A stretch of DNA of 64,000 nt from Chloroflexota bacterium (GTDB lineage Bacteria > Chloroflexota > Limnocylindria > QHBO01). The stretch is from assembly GCA_025699005.1 (NCBI GenBank), contig JAILWI010000003.1, positions 124,001-188,000 of the forward strand. The letters are read 5' to 3'. A program made the translations under genes and the position numbers. The first letter of the stretch is position 1; each line of letters starts with the position of its first letter. The notes below the pieces were generated by a model. The model was not told the DNA's origin. It did no database searches and saw only the letters and a list, made by a program, of their open reading frames with translations. Below, piece by piece: positions 1 through 10,293 of this stretch.

Positions 1-4
1 CGCC

Positions 5-211
5 TCAGCTCCCGGCAGGGGTATCTCCCTGACGATCGGCCTCGGGCTCGCCCGGCATCCCCGTTTCGGGAATCGGATCGTCCATGTCACCGGTCGGCGG
101 CATCGTGCCGGATCCGCCCGGATAGGCATCGTCGCCGATCGGATCGCCGGCGTCGCGTTCGGGCCGGTCGAGCGGGCCGCTGCCCGGCTGCTGCGGGTCC
201 TGATGTGTCAT
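5..211 (-). CDS. small acidic low-complexity hypothetical protein (68 aa)
   Basis: ATG at 209-211 (minus), MTHQDPQQPGSGPLDRPERDAGDPIGDD...; Gly/Pro/Asp rich; resembles in composition the protein at 56267-56653. Confidence 0.5.
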   Translation of the reverse strand: MTHQDPQQPGSGPLDRPERDAGDPIGDDAYPGGSGTMPPTGDMDDPIPETGMPGEPEADRQGDTPAGS

Positions 212-252
212 GCGGTCCCGACAGCAATCTTCGAGCCAGCTGCCATGAGTGC

Positions 253-771
253 TCAGACCCGCTTGAACTGCTCGAACGGCTGGCGGCACGCGCTGCAGTG
301 GTAGATCGCCCGGCACAGCGTGGGGCCGAACGGGTTGTCGAGCCGGGTGTCGGACGATCCGCAGTACGGGCATTCGGCGACCGGGAGGGTCGCCAGGTCC
401 TCGATGCCGATGAGTCCCACCGGGCCGGGTGGCAGCGGCGCTGGAGGCGCGAAGCCTGACCGACGCAGGCGCTCCCGCCCACGCTCCGAGATCCGATCGC
501 TCGTCCACGGCGGGTCGAACGTGACGTCGACGATCACCGAGTCGGCGAGCTCCAGCGCATCGAGGCGCTCGGTGATCTCCTGTCGCATCACGTCGATCGC
601 CGGGCAGCCGACGAAGGTCGGCAGCAGCTGGACGCGAAGCCGGCCATCCTCGAACGCCACGCCGCCGATGACGCCGAGGTCGACCACGCTGATGGCGGGG
701 ATCTCCGGATCGGGGATCTCCGCCAGCTCGGCCCAGACGCGGGCCTCCGCCTCGGGTCGAGTCTCGATCAC
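253..771 (-). CDS. paaD: 1,2-phenylacetyl-CoA epoxidase subunit PaaD (DUF59/MIP18-type, C-terminal Cys zinc ribbon)
   Basis: EIPDPEIPAISVVDLGVIGGV...FVGCPAIDVMRQEI...CPYCGSSDTRLDNPFGPTLCRAIYHCSACRQPFEQFK; GTG start; adjacent to paaC/B/A. Confidence 0.93.
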   Translation of the reverse strand: MIETRPEAEARVWAELAEIPDPEIPAISVVDLGVIGGVAFEDGRLRVQLLPTFVGCPAIDVMRQEITERLDALELADSVIVDVTFDPPWTSDRISERGRERLRRSGFAPPAPLPPGPVGLIGIEDLATLPVAECPYCGSSDTRLDNPFGPTLCRAIYHCSACRQPFEQFKRV

Positions 772-1550
772 CACAGCGCGCCCTCCTCCGAGCCGGAGAC
801 GCGGGTGAACTCGCCGTGCAGCCACGCGAAGTCGTCGGTCCGACGGGTGCGTCCCCCGGCATCGGGCGATGCCGCCGGCAGCTCGCCCGTGATCGGCTCG
901 AGGACCGGTCGCACACGCTCGAGCCATGCCGCATGCAGCTCGGGCATCGGCTTGGGGAGCCATCCCTCGCGATCCAGGCCCTCGCCGGCCCCGAGCGGGG
1001 CGAACACCTGCTGGGCATCGGGCCAGAGCTGGCGGAGCGACTCGGCGAAGCGGCGACGGCCGTCCTCGGCGCCGTCCGCCAGGCGGCGCAGCCACGCGTC
1101 CGCGTGAAGCAGGTGGTAGGTCTCCTCGCGTCGCATCTTCCCGGCGAGGGCAGCCAGCCCCGGGTGAGCGGATGCGGCGACGGCCGTCAGCCGCACCGCA
1201 TCGGCCGTCTCGTACAGGTAGCGACGGGCAGCACTGAACGCCCAGTCCCCGCGCGCGTGGTTCAGCAGCGCCGCGTGCCGGTAGTCGGCGATTGAGCGGC
1301 CGAACGCGATGCGATCCGCATCGTCGTCGGTGAGCTCGGCCAGGAGCTCGTAGAGGGCCTTGGCATGGCCGATCTCGTCCTGGGCGATCGAGCTCGTCGC
1401 CACGTCCTCCTCGAGCATCGGCGCGATGCCGGTCCACTCGGAGTCCCAGAAGCCGATGATGAACTCGTCGTCGGCCAGCGACAGCACCAGCTCCGCCAGC
1501 GCATCGCGGGCGCCGGGATCGAGGGCGGGTGCCACCGATTCCGTGGTCAC
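768..1550 (-). CDS. paaC: 1,2-phenylacetyl-CoA epoxidase subunit PaaC
   Basis: LADDEFIIGFWDSEWTGIAPMLEEDVATSSIAQDEIGHAKALYELLAEL; ferritin-like; overlaps paaD by 4 nt. Confidence 0.92.
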   Translation of the reverse strand: MTTESVAPALDPGARDALAELVLSLADDEFIIGFWDSEWTGIAPMLEEDVATSSIAQDEIGHAKALYELLAELTDDDADRIAFGRSIADYRHAALLNHARGDWAFSAARRYLYETADAVRLTAVAASAHPGLAALAGKMRREETYHLLHADAWLRRLADGAEDGRRRFAESLRQLWPDAQQVFAPLGAGEGLDREGWLPKPMPELHAAWLERVRPVLEPITGELPAASPDAGGRTRRTDDFAWLHGEFTRVSGSEEGALW

Positions 1551-1843
1551 GTCGCGTCGCCCCGGGCACGCTCCTTGGCCCTCTCGAGCTTGTGCTTGAT
1601 GATGTAGCCGCCGGGACGCTTGTGCGAGCGATCGAACGGCGGCTTCAGAAGGTCGGGATCGTCGAGCTCGGTGACAGCGTCGCGTGGCACGACCCACAGA
1701 CGATGGGACTCACCGCGGCGGCCGTAGAACTCGCGTGCGTAGTGGACGGCCAGCTCCTCGTCAGGTGCGTTGACGTTCCCGGCGTGCACCATCGGATCCC
1801 CTTCGTCCTCCTGCCGGAAGACCTCCCAGACTCGCTCGGTCAC
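1547..1843 (-). CDS. paaB: 1,2-phenylacetyl-CoA epoxidase subunit PaaB
   Basis: WEVFRQEDEGDPMVHAGNVNAPDEELAVHYAREFYGRRGES; overlaps paaC. Confidence 0.93.
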   Translation of the reverse strand: MTERVWEVFRQEDEGDPMVHAGNVNAPDEELAVHYAREFYGRRGESHRLWVVPRDAVTELDDPDLLKPPFDRSHKRPGGYIIKHKLERAKERARGDAT

Positions 1844-1856
1844 CGGCTCACCGCGG

Positions 1857-2837
1857 TCAGGCGGCGGCCGTCGCGCTTCCGAGGAGTGCGTCGCGAACCC
1901 ACTGGGTTTCGGCGAAGTTGACCCGACGGAACTCGAGACGCTCCTCGGACGCCGGCCCGTGCCCGGTGACCACGGACTTGAGCCCGGCCCAGTCGGGCTC
2001 GGTGTAATGCCAGCGGCCCTCGTCCGGGTCGTGGCGGAGCTCCGGGTCGGGAATGCTCAGGCCGAGCTCGAGGATGCGCGGCACGTAGATCGAGAGGAAC
2101 TCCTGCCGCAGCTGCTCGTTGTTCTTCGACTTGATCTTCCAGTGAAGGTCCTTGTCCTTCGCCGGGTCCGTCGGCGGCCCGTGCATCTGCATCAGCGGAC
2201 CCCACCAGCGATCGAGCGCCTCCTGGACCATGGCACGCTGGGAAGTGGTGCCGTTCATCAGCGTCAGCACGACATCCCGGCCGTGCATGATGTGGACGGA
2301 CTCTTCCCAGCAGATCTTCTTCATCGTTCGCGCATAGGGCGCGTACGACGAGTCGCGAAGCGCCTGCTGGCTCACGATGGCGGCCGCGTCCACGAGCCAG
2401 GCGATGATCCCGACATCCGCCCAGGACTTCGTCGGGTAGTGGAAGACGTTGTGGAACTTCGTTTTCCCGGCGAGGAGATCGGCGAGCATCTCCGTTCGCG
2501 GCTTGCCGAGGTCCTCCGCGACGCGGTACAGGAGCTGCGCGTGCCCGACCTCGTCCTGGATCTTGCTCGTGAGGGCGAGCTTCCGGCGCAGGTTCGGAGC
2601 GCGCATGATCCAGTCGCGTTCGGGCAGGACGCCCATGAGCTCGGAGTTGGCGTGCATCTCCACGAACTTCAGGACGGCGGCCCGATACTCGTCGGGCATC
2701 CAGTCGTCGGCCTCGACCTTGCCTCCGCTTCCGACGTGCGCGAAGAACGCGTCGGCATCCCCCGCCGCGTAGCGCTGGGGTCCGCCGAGGGGCTGGATCG
2801 TATCGGCGTCGTTCATGGTCGAATCAGGGTACTGCAA
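1857..2837 (-). CDS. paaA: 1,2-phenylacetyl-CoA epoxidase catalytic subunit PaaA
   Basis: MPDEYRAAVLKFVEMHANSELMGVLPERDWIMRAPNLRRKLALTSKIQDEVGHAQLLYRVAEDLG... Confidence 0.95.
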   Translation of the reverse strand: MQYPDSTMNDADTIQPLGGPQRYAAGDADAFFAHVGSGGKVEADDWMPDEYRAAVLKFVEMHANSELMGVLPERDWIMRAPNLRRKLALTSKIQDEVGHAQLLYRVAEDLGKPRTEMLADLLAGKTKFHNVFHYPTKSWADVGIIAWLVDAAAIVSQQALRDSSYAPYARTMKKICWEESVHIMHGRDVVLTLMNGTTSQRAMVQEALDRWWGPLMQMHGPPTDPAKDKDLHWKIKSKNNEQLRQEFLSIYVPRILELGLSIPDPELRHDPDEGRWHYTEPDWAGLKSVVTGHGPASEERLEFRRVNFAETQWVRDALLGSATAAA

Positions 2838-2855
2838 GTGCCGTGCAACGGTCGA

Positions 2856-3098
2856 TCAGTCATGAGGCGCACGCCGAAGCGGACGGTGCCACCGGTCATA
2901 CGCCTCCTTCGGCGTTGCGTTCACCTCCAGGGTGCCGCCCCCGGCCGTGATCTCCGGGCGCGGAACGTACAGGTCGACCGGAATCAGCCCCGCGGTGCGC
3001 ACGAGCAGGTAGTCCGCGAACACGGCGTCGACGGTGCCGATGCGTGCCCCCGAGCGCCCTCGCACACGAGCGCCCGGCTTCGGGTCGATTGCCTCCAT
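2856..3098 (-). CDS. PRC-barrel/DUF2171-like small protein
   Basis: GARVRGRSGARIGTVDAVFADYLLVRTAGLIPVDLYVPRPEI; beta-barrel-like pattern. Confidence 0.6.
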   Translation of the reverse strand: MEAIDPKPGARVRGRSGARIGTVDAVFADYLLVRTAGLIPVDLYVPRPEITAGGGTLEVNATPKEAYDRWHRPLRRAPHD

Positions 3099-3122
3099 CG
3101 GCGCTAGGGTAACGGGCCGACG

Positions 3123-3359
3123 TCAGTGCCGCCGATGGATTCGATCGGTCAGCCTGCGCCAGCTCGTCTGGTAGGGAGTCAGCCCCGCGCGTTCGTTCCC
3201 GTCCACCGATTCGGTGAGACGCTCGAGATCCTCGAGCGGCACGAGCGCTCCCACGGCGCGACCGTGACGCGTGAGAACGATGCGTTCACGACGTCGCGCG
3301 ACGTGCTCGACGACGCCGCTCAGGTGCTCGCGCAGAGCCGAGATCGAGATGCAGCGCAT
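3123..3359 (-). CDS. Phd/YefM-family antitoxin (no partner toxin adjacent)
   Basis: MRCISISALREHLSGVVEHVARRRERIVLTRHGRAVGALVPLEDLERL. Confidence 0.85.
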   Translation of the reverse strand: MRCISISALREHLSGVVEHVARRRERIVLTRHGRAVGALVPLEDLERLTESVDGNERAGLTPYQTSWRRLTDRIHRRH

Positions 3360-3396
3360 GGTGTCCTCCCGGCGCCCACTCCCTGCATTGCCCGTG

Positions 3397-3418
3397 CCCG
3401 GTTTTGTACGAAACGGGA
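3397..3418. promoter_or_regulatory. imperfect palindrome, candidate operator upstream of the Phd-type antitoxin
   Basis: CCCGGTTTTGTACGAAACGGG centred on GTAC; 8 of the 10 inner base pairs symmetric; about 40 bp upstream of the antitoxin ATG. Confidence 0.35.
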
Positions 3419-3538
3419 CGCCGTGTCACGGATTCCACACACGGCGCGCGTCGGATGGCACGCCGGCTGCCGCCCGCTGACGCCCGCCGGCCCGCCCTCG
3501 GCGGACCGCCATCAGCACCCACAGGAGGATGAACCCGG

Positions 3539-5101
<1,563 letters not shown>

Positions 5102-5111
5102 GCCGAGAAGC

Positions 5112-6065
5112 CTAGCTGGCTCCTCCTCCACCTCGATGGCCCGTCGGATCCGTCCGGCGGGCCATCGGCGTCAGGCCCGCGACGTCGAGCTGCCAGGCGC
5201 CGATCGTGACGGTCAGCGGGAGCGCGCCGAACGGCTCACCGTCCAGGTGGGCGAGCGTCGCCGATTCGCCGTCGACCACGACCCGGCGACCGCGGCCCAT
5301 CGACACCATGGGATGCCGTACGTGCGTGCCGCGGTAAAGGTTCGGCAGCTCGCGGATCGCGGTGAACCGCGAGACATCGCCGACCACGCAGACGTCGAGG
5401 AGGCCGTCGTCGACCCTGGCGCTCGGGGCGATGCGCATCCCGGCGCCGTAGAACGGCCCATTGGCGATCGCCACGAACAGAACGCGCTGGGCCCGACGCT
5501 GCCCGTCGATCGTGACCTCCACCTCGTCGTTCCGGAGCCGGCGCAGCTCGGCGAGCGTGGCCGCGAGGTATCCGGCGCGACCCGACTGCCACCACCGTCG
5601 TCGGGCCATGCTTGCCGCGACCCGCGCGTCGAATCCGATGCCGCCGGCCGAGGCGAACCAGCGCTCGGCACCGTCGCCGTTGCGCGCCGAAGCGACGTCC
5701 ACCGGGCGCGTGGCGTGACCCACGGCGACCCGCCACGCGCGCTCCAGGTCGGTCGGCAGGTGAAGCCCGCGGGCGAGGTCGTTCCCGGACCCCATCGGCA
5801 TGATGCCGAGCTCCAGCGGACCCCCGCCGGCCGCGATGCCGTTGAGGACTTCCTGGACGGTGCCGTCGCCGCCGACGGCGATCACGCGCCCGAAGCCCTC
5901 CTGGTGGGCCGAGGCCGCGATCCGCTCGACGTCACCGCGGCGCCCGGCGACCTCGAGGCCGGCGTCGGGGCGGGCGCGAAGCCGATCGTGGATCCAGCGC
6001 GCAGCGCGGCCGGCCCGCCCCCCGCCGGCCGCCGGATTGACGATGACGAGTGGAGCGTCCGCCAC
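5112..6065 (-). CDS. diacylglycerol/lipid kinase family protein (DAGK catalytic domain)
   Basis: LVIVNPAAGGGRAGR...VIAVGGDGTVQEVLNGI...LGIMPMGSGNDLARGL; GTG start. Confidence 0.92.
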   Translation of the reverse strand: MADAPLVIVNPAAGGGRAGRAARWIHDRLRARPDAGLEVAGRRGDVERIAASAHQEGFGRVIAVGGDGTVQEVLNGIAAGGGPLELGIMPMGSGNDLARGLHLPTDLERAWRVAVGHATRPVDVASARNGDGAERWFASAGGIGFDARVAASMARRRWWQSGRAGYLAATLAELRRLRNDEVEVTIDGQRRAQRVLFVAIANGPFYGAGMRIAPSARVDDGLLDVCVVGDVSRFTAIRELPNLYRGTHVRHPMVSMGRGRRVVVDGESATLAHLDGEPFGALPLTVTIGAWQLDVAGLTPMARRTDPTGHRGGGGAS

Positions 6066-6119
6066 GAGCGCATTGTGCGCGATTCGCGCCGTCCGAGCGG
6101 TCGCGTTACCGTGCAGCGC

Positions 6120-6941
6120 ATGACCTCGCTTCTGTTCGCGATCGCCCGGATCATCGGCGCGACGGCGGGCGCATTCGCCGGGATCGTGGCGGTCCAGCTC
6201 ATGCGGCTCCGTCGACGGCGGTTCCTGCCAGGCTGGCCCGGCTTCGCGATCGCCCACGTCGTCGAGCCCCGCGGCGGTCGGAGGGGCACCGACGAGCCGC
6301 TCGCGCTGCTCGTGCTCGGCGACTCCACCACGGCCGGTGTCGGGGTGGAGCGGCCCGAGGACTCCCTCCCCTACCGGCTGGCCCAGCGACTCGCCGATGC
6401 GGAGCATCGTGCCGTGCGCGTGGTGAGCCACGGATGGGCGGGAGCTCGCGTCGCCGATCTCCCCCGGGATCAGATTCCGCGCTCGCTCGGTCCGCGCCGT
6501 CCCAGCGATCGTGGCCCGTTCCTCGCCCAGGCCGACGTCGTGGCGATCGTCGTCGGCGCGAACGATGCGACGCACAACACGCCTCCCGGCCGGTTCCGAA
6601 GCGACCTGCGGACCACCCTGGACGACGTCCGCCGGCACGCCCCCACCGCGCGCCTGGTTCTCGCCGGCATCCCGGCCTTCCGGGGAGCGCTGCCGGCACT
6701 CGAGCCGCTCATCTTCCTCGCCGACCAGTACGCCCGGCTCCTGCGCCCCATCAGCCGGGCCGAGGCGGACCGCGCCGGCGCCGCCTACGCGGATCTCTTC
6801 GCCGACGTCCCGCCGCTCCTGGCCGGCCGCGCCGGGTTCCTGTCGAGCGACGGGTTCCATCCATCGGCGGTCGGCTATGACGCGTGGGCCGAGGTCATCT
6901 TCGGCGCGCTCGTCGACGACGAGGCCGCGATCGGGGCCTGA
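6120..6941 (+). CDS. SGNH/GDSL hydrolase family protein
   Basis: LVLGDSTTAGVGVERPEDSLPYRLAQRL...IVVGANDATHNTPP...SSDGFHPSAVGYDAWA. Confidence 0.9.
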   Translation: MTSLLFAIARIIGATAGAFAGIVAVQLMRLRRRRFLPGWPGFAIAHVVEPRGGRRGTDEPLALLVLGDSTTAGVGVERPEDSLPYRLAQRLADAEHRAVRVVSHGWAGARVADLPRDQIPRSLGPRRPSDRGPFLAQADVVAIVVGANDATHNTPPGRFRSDLRTTLDDVRRHAPTARLVLAGIPAFRGALPALEPLIFLADQYARLLRPISRAEADRAGAAYADLFADVPPLLAGRAGFLSSDGFHPSAVGYDAWAEVIFGALVDDEAAIGA

Positions 6942-7014
6942 TTCGTCCGGCTGGCTTGCCGTGGGCGGTAGCGAGGTGCGATCCTGACGCTACAGCCCGA
7001 TCCGGCAGATCCTT

Positions 7015-8250
7015 GTGCCCACGGGGAATCGCTTGCGTCTCGTCCTTGTCCTTGCCACCGCGCTGGCGACGTTCGTCGCCAGCCTCGGCCTTGCTGCCCC
7101 CGCCAGCGCGTCGACGCCCATCAAGGTCGCGATCATCGTGGGACCGGTCGGCGAGGAGCTCACCCCGGTCTACATCAGCCTGGCCGAGGCGTCGGCCACC
7201 GCCGCCGAGACCCGTGGCGCAATGGTCGCGCGCGCCTACTCACCGAATGCCAGCGCCGAGAACGTCCTGGCCGCGGTCGAGGGCGCGAACATCGTCATCT
7301 ACCTGGGCCACGGGGTGGGGACGCCGAACCCGTACTCCGCCAACCCGAACGTGGCAACCACCAACGGCTGGGGCCTCAACGGGCCGGGCGCGGTCGGCAC
7401 CCACGCCGACTCCTGGCAGGACGGATCGCTCGCTTACTACGGCGAGTCGTGGATCGCCGAGCACGCGAAGCCGGCGCCGGGCTGGGTGATGATCTACTCG
7501 AATGCCTGCTACGCGCCGGGCGCCTCCGAAGGCTTCGACACCGCCGCCGACGAGGCGGTTGCCGCCGCCCGGGTCAGCGCCTACTCGCGCGCACCGCTCG
7601 CCGAGCTCGGCGCATCGGCCTACTTCGCCACCGACTTCTACGAGGGCGCCGCGCACCTCGTGGCCACCATGCTCGACCAGCCGGAGCTGCCGTTCGGCGA
7701 GGTCTTCGCCTCCGAGCCGCGATACCTGGCCGAGGGGCTCACTCGCCTGCCGCACGGGCTCATCGAGGGCGCCGAGACGTGGCTCCATCGGTCGCCGTAC
7801 TTCGAGGGCAAGCTCGATTACTGGTACGCCTTCGCCGGCAACCCGGCGTCGAGCCTCTCGACGACCGTCACCGCGGGCGAGCTGTTGGCGACGGATGCGG
7901 GGCCCGATCTCACGCTCGATCCCGCGGACGGGATCGTTCGTGGCATGGCATCGAGCTACGGCGAGAGCGCCGGATGGGAGGGCCAGGCCACGGTCGCGCT
8001 TCCGGTCGTCATCGGTGGAGGCATCCCGACCGCTGAGCCGTCGTGGGTGCTCGTCTGTGCGGATCGCTGCGCGTCGCTGCCGGTCGTCGACTCGTGCCCG
8101 TGCTACGTCGGCACGGCGGACCAACGGGTCGCCAACCTCTCTCACGCCGCGTGGGCGCTCCTCAGCGACGCGCCGCTCGTGGAGGGCCTCATCCCCGTCG
8201 AGGTTCACCTCACCCCGGTCGCAACGCCCGAGCAACCGCCGGACGCCTAG
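7015..8250 (+). CDS. secreted protein of unknown function with His/Cys motifs (possible caspase/CHAT-like fold)
   Basis: Signal peptide; NIVIYLGHGVG ... WVMIYSNACYAPGAS ... LAELGASAYFATDFY; order compatible with clan CD-like catalytic dyad. Confidence 0.6.
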   Translation: MPTGNRLRLVLVLATALATFVASLGLAAPASASTPIKVAIIVGPVGEELTPVYISLAEASATAAETRGAMVARAYSPNASAENVLAAVEGANIVIYLGHGVGTPNPYSANPNVATTNGWGLNGPGAVGTHADSWQDGSLAYYGESWIAEHAKPAPGWVMIYSNACYAPGASEGFDTAADEAVAAARVSAYSRAPLAELGASAYFATDFYEGAAHLVATMLDQPELPFGEVFASEPRYLAEGLTRLPHGLIEGAETWLHRSPYFEGKLDYWYAFAGNPASSLSTTVTAGELLATDAGPDLTLDPADGIVRGMASSYGESAGWEGQATVALPVVIGGGIPTAEPSWVLVCADRCASLPVVDSCPCYVGTADQRVANLSHAAWALLSDAPLVEGLIPVEVHLTPVATPEQPPDA

Positions 8251-10229
8251 GCGGGCGCCCCGATCGCTCGCTCGCCGTCGACCGCCGGCAGCGCCGTGTC
8301 GCCGGGTTCCCTGCGAACGCGGAACCGGGCAGACAGAGGTCCGATCTCGCGACGTAGCATGTCGGCCCACGCTTGGTTCTCCGTCCCCGCAACCGGGTAG
8401 CGACCACCGAAGATCGCGCGAGCCAGCTCCCCCTGCGCAGTGGCCTGACCCGGGTCGAACTCGAAGGCGTAGTGGTGCTCACCGGTCGATGCTCGACGCG
8501 ACGAGCGAATTCGAGCCCACAGCGATGTCGTTCCCGATGGCAGCTCGAAGCTCAGGAGGTGCGACTCGCGCTCGACGAGCGGCTCGTCGACGGCGATGAG
8601 CGCGCCTCCGACCGACACGTCCTGGACGGAGACCTGCGCGCCGTCGACGGCGCCGGGCACGTCGACCGCGAACCGAACGCTGCTGCGGCGCTCGGCGGCG
8701 TAGCGCAGGCTGCGGACGCGGCGGATGGCGAGCCACGTCAGGCCGGCATTCACGACGAGCCAACCGAACGCCCCGGCCGCCGCGGCCTCGGATGCGTAGG
8801 GCACGTTGATCGCGCCCAGGAGATGGAGCACGTAGACGGCGGCACCGACGAACGACGCGCCAAGCGACGCGCGCAGCACGAGCGGGGCATCGATCCTGCC
8901 TCGCTCGCTCGCGACACGGCCCTTCGGCGTCACGCGGAAGCGGGGCGCGCGGCCCGTGAAGAGCGTGAGGGTGGCGGTGAAGTTCGGCGACAGGCGGACG
9001 AGGTCGAACACGATCGACAGCACCGGCCGATACGCCCCACGGCCGAGCAGGTAGAGCGCCAGCTGCTGAAGGCCGTAGGTGACCCCGAACGCGACCGCGA
9101 ACGTGAGGCCGTCGGCCACGATCGGGATCTGCCCGGACACGAGCACGAGCGGCGGCAGAAGCAGGAACCCGAGCGTCCGCCACGAGTCGAACCAGCCGAG
9201 CAGCGTCGAGGCATACCCCAGTCGCTGCGGCATGCTCAGCCCGGGCACGAACAGCGGGTTCTCCTTGCGCATCACCTGCATCGCGCCGGTGCCCCACCGA
9301 TTGCGCTGGAGCTGGTACTGGGCAGCGTCATCGGCCGCGAGCCCGCGCGCGAGAACCTCGTTGTGATACACGGTCTTCCACCCGGCCCGGTGGAGGCGGA
9401 TCGTGGTGTGGATGTCCTCGGTGATCGTGTCCGTCGCCGCGCCACCCACGGCTCGGAGCGCCGACGCGCGGACGAGCGCGTTCGTGCCGCACCAGAAGGC
9501 CGCGTTCCAGCGGTTCTTCCCGGGCTGGAGAAGCCGGTAGAAGAGCGTCTGCTCGTGGAATGGCTCGCCGTAGGCAACGCCGGAGCCGTGCTCGAAGCTC
9601 GTGATGTTGTAGAAGTCCTGTGGGGTCTGCACCAGCGCGACCCGACGGTCGGCGAAGTAGCCGAGCGTGGCCCGCAGGAAGTCGGGTGCGGCAACGTGAT
9701 CGGCGTCGAGAACCGCGAGGATCTCGGCGTCGATCACACCCAGGGCGTGGTTGAGGTTGCCGGCCTTGGCATGCTCGTGTGTCGGGCGCGCCAGGTACCG
9801 GGCTCCGAGACGTTCGGCGAGCTCGGCGATCTCCGGCCGCTCACCGTCATCGAGGACCCATGTCTCGTGCACCGGCTCCAGCGCGACCGCCGCCGCGATC
9901 GTGGGGATGAGGATCTCGGGCCCCTCGTTGTAGGTCGGAATGAGGACGGCCACGCTCGGGATGCGGCGCAGCCCCCGCCGGCGAGGTCGTACGTCGACGT
10001 CCCACAGGCTGAACGCGAACAGCCCGAGGCCGATCGCCGCGTGGATCTCGAGGAGCAGCATCGGCAGGGCGAGGTACCAGGCGTCGAGGTTCAGCGTGAA
10101 TGCGGCGCGCCAGCCGAGGTAGACCACCGTCGCCGCGAGGGCGAGCACGGCGGCCGCGCGAATGATGAGCAGCCGCGAGGACGAATCGGGGGGAGGCAGG
10201 TGTCCACGACGGCGCGCATTGCGAGCCAT
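8247..10229 (-). CDS. cellulose synthase-like family 2 glycosyltransferase with C-terminal PilZ domain
   Basis: VLIPTYNEGPEILIPTIAA...VLDADHVAAPDFLRATLGYF...TITEDIHTTIRLHRAGW...QLQRNRWGTGAMQV; C-terminal RRSSVRFAVDVPG...DVSVGGALI PilZ-like. Confidence 0.93.
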   Translation of the reverse strand: MARNARRRGHLPPPDSSSRLLIIRAAAVLALAATVVYLGWRAAFTLNLDAWYLALPMLLLEIHAAIGLGLFAFSLWDVDVRPRRRGLRRIPSVAVLIPTYNEGPEILIPTIAAAVALEPVHETWVLDDGERPEIAELAERLGARYLARPTHEHAKAGNLNHALGVIDAEILAVLDADHVAAPDFLRATLGYFADRRVALVQTPQDFYNITSFEHGSGVAYGEPFHEQTLFYRLLQPGKNRWNAAFWCGTNALVRASALRAVGGAATDTITEDIHTTIRLHRAGWKTVYHNEVLARGLAADDAAQYQLQRNRWGTGAMQVMRKENPLFVPGLSMPQRLGYASTLLGWFDSWRTLGFLLLPPLVLVSGQIPIVADGLTFAVAFGVTYGLQQLALYLLGRGAYRPVLSIVFDLVRLSPNFTATLTLFTGRAPRFRVTPKGRVASERGRIDAPLVLRASLGASFVGAAVYVLHLLGAINVPYASEAAAAGAFGWLVVNAGLTWLAIRRVRSLRYAAERRSSVRFAVDVPGAVDGAQVSVQDVSVGGALIAVDEPLVERESHLLSFELPSGTTSLWARIRSSRRASTGEHHYAFEFDPGQATAQGELARAIFGGRYPVAGTENQAWADMLRREIGPLSARFRVRREPGDTALPAVDGERAIGAPA

Positions 10230-10293
10230 GGGTACAGGACACCATCGGCAGGACCATCGAGCCATCGGCCGAAGGTCCCGGCCCGGGCAGTAC

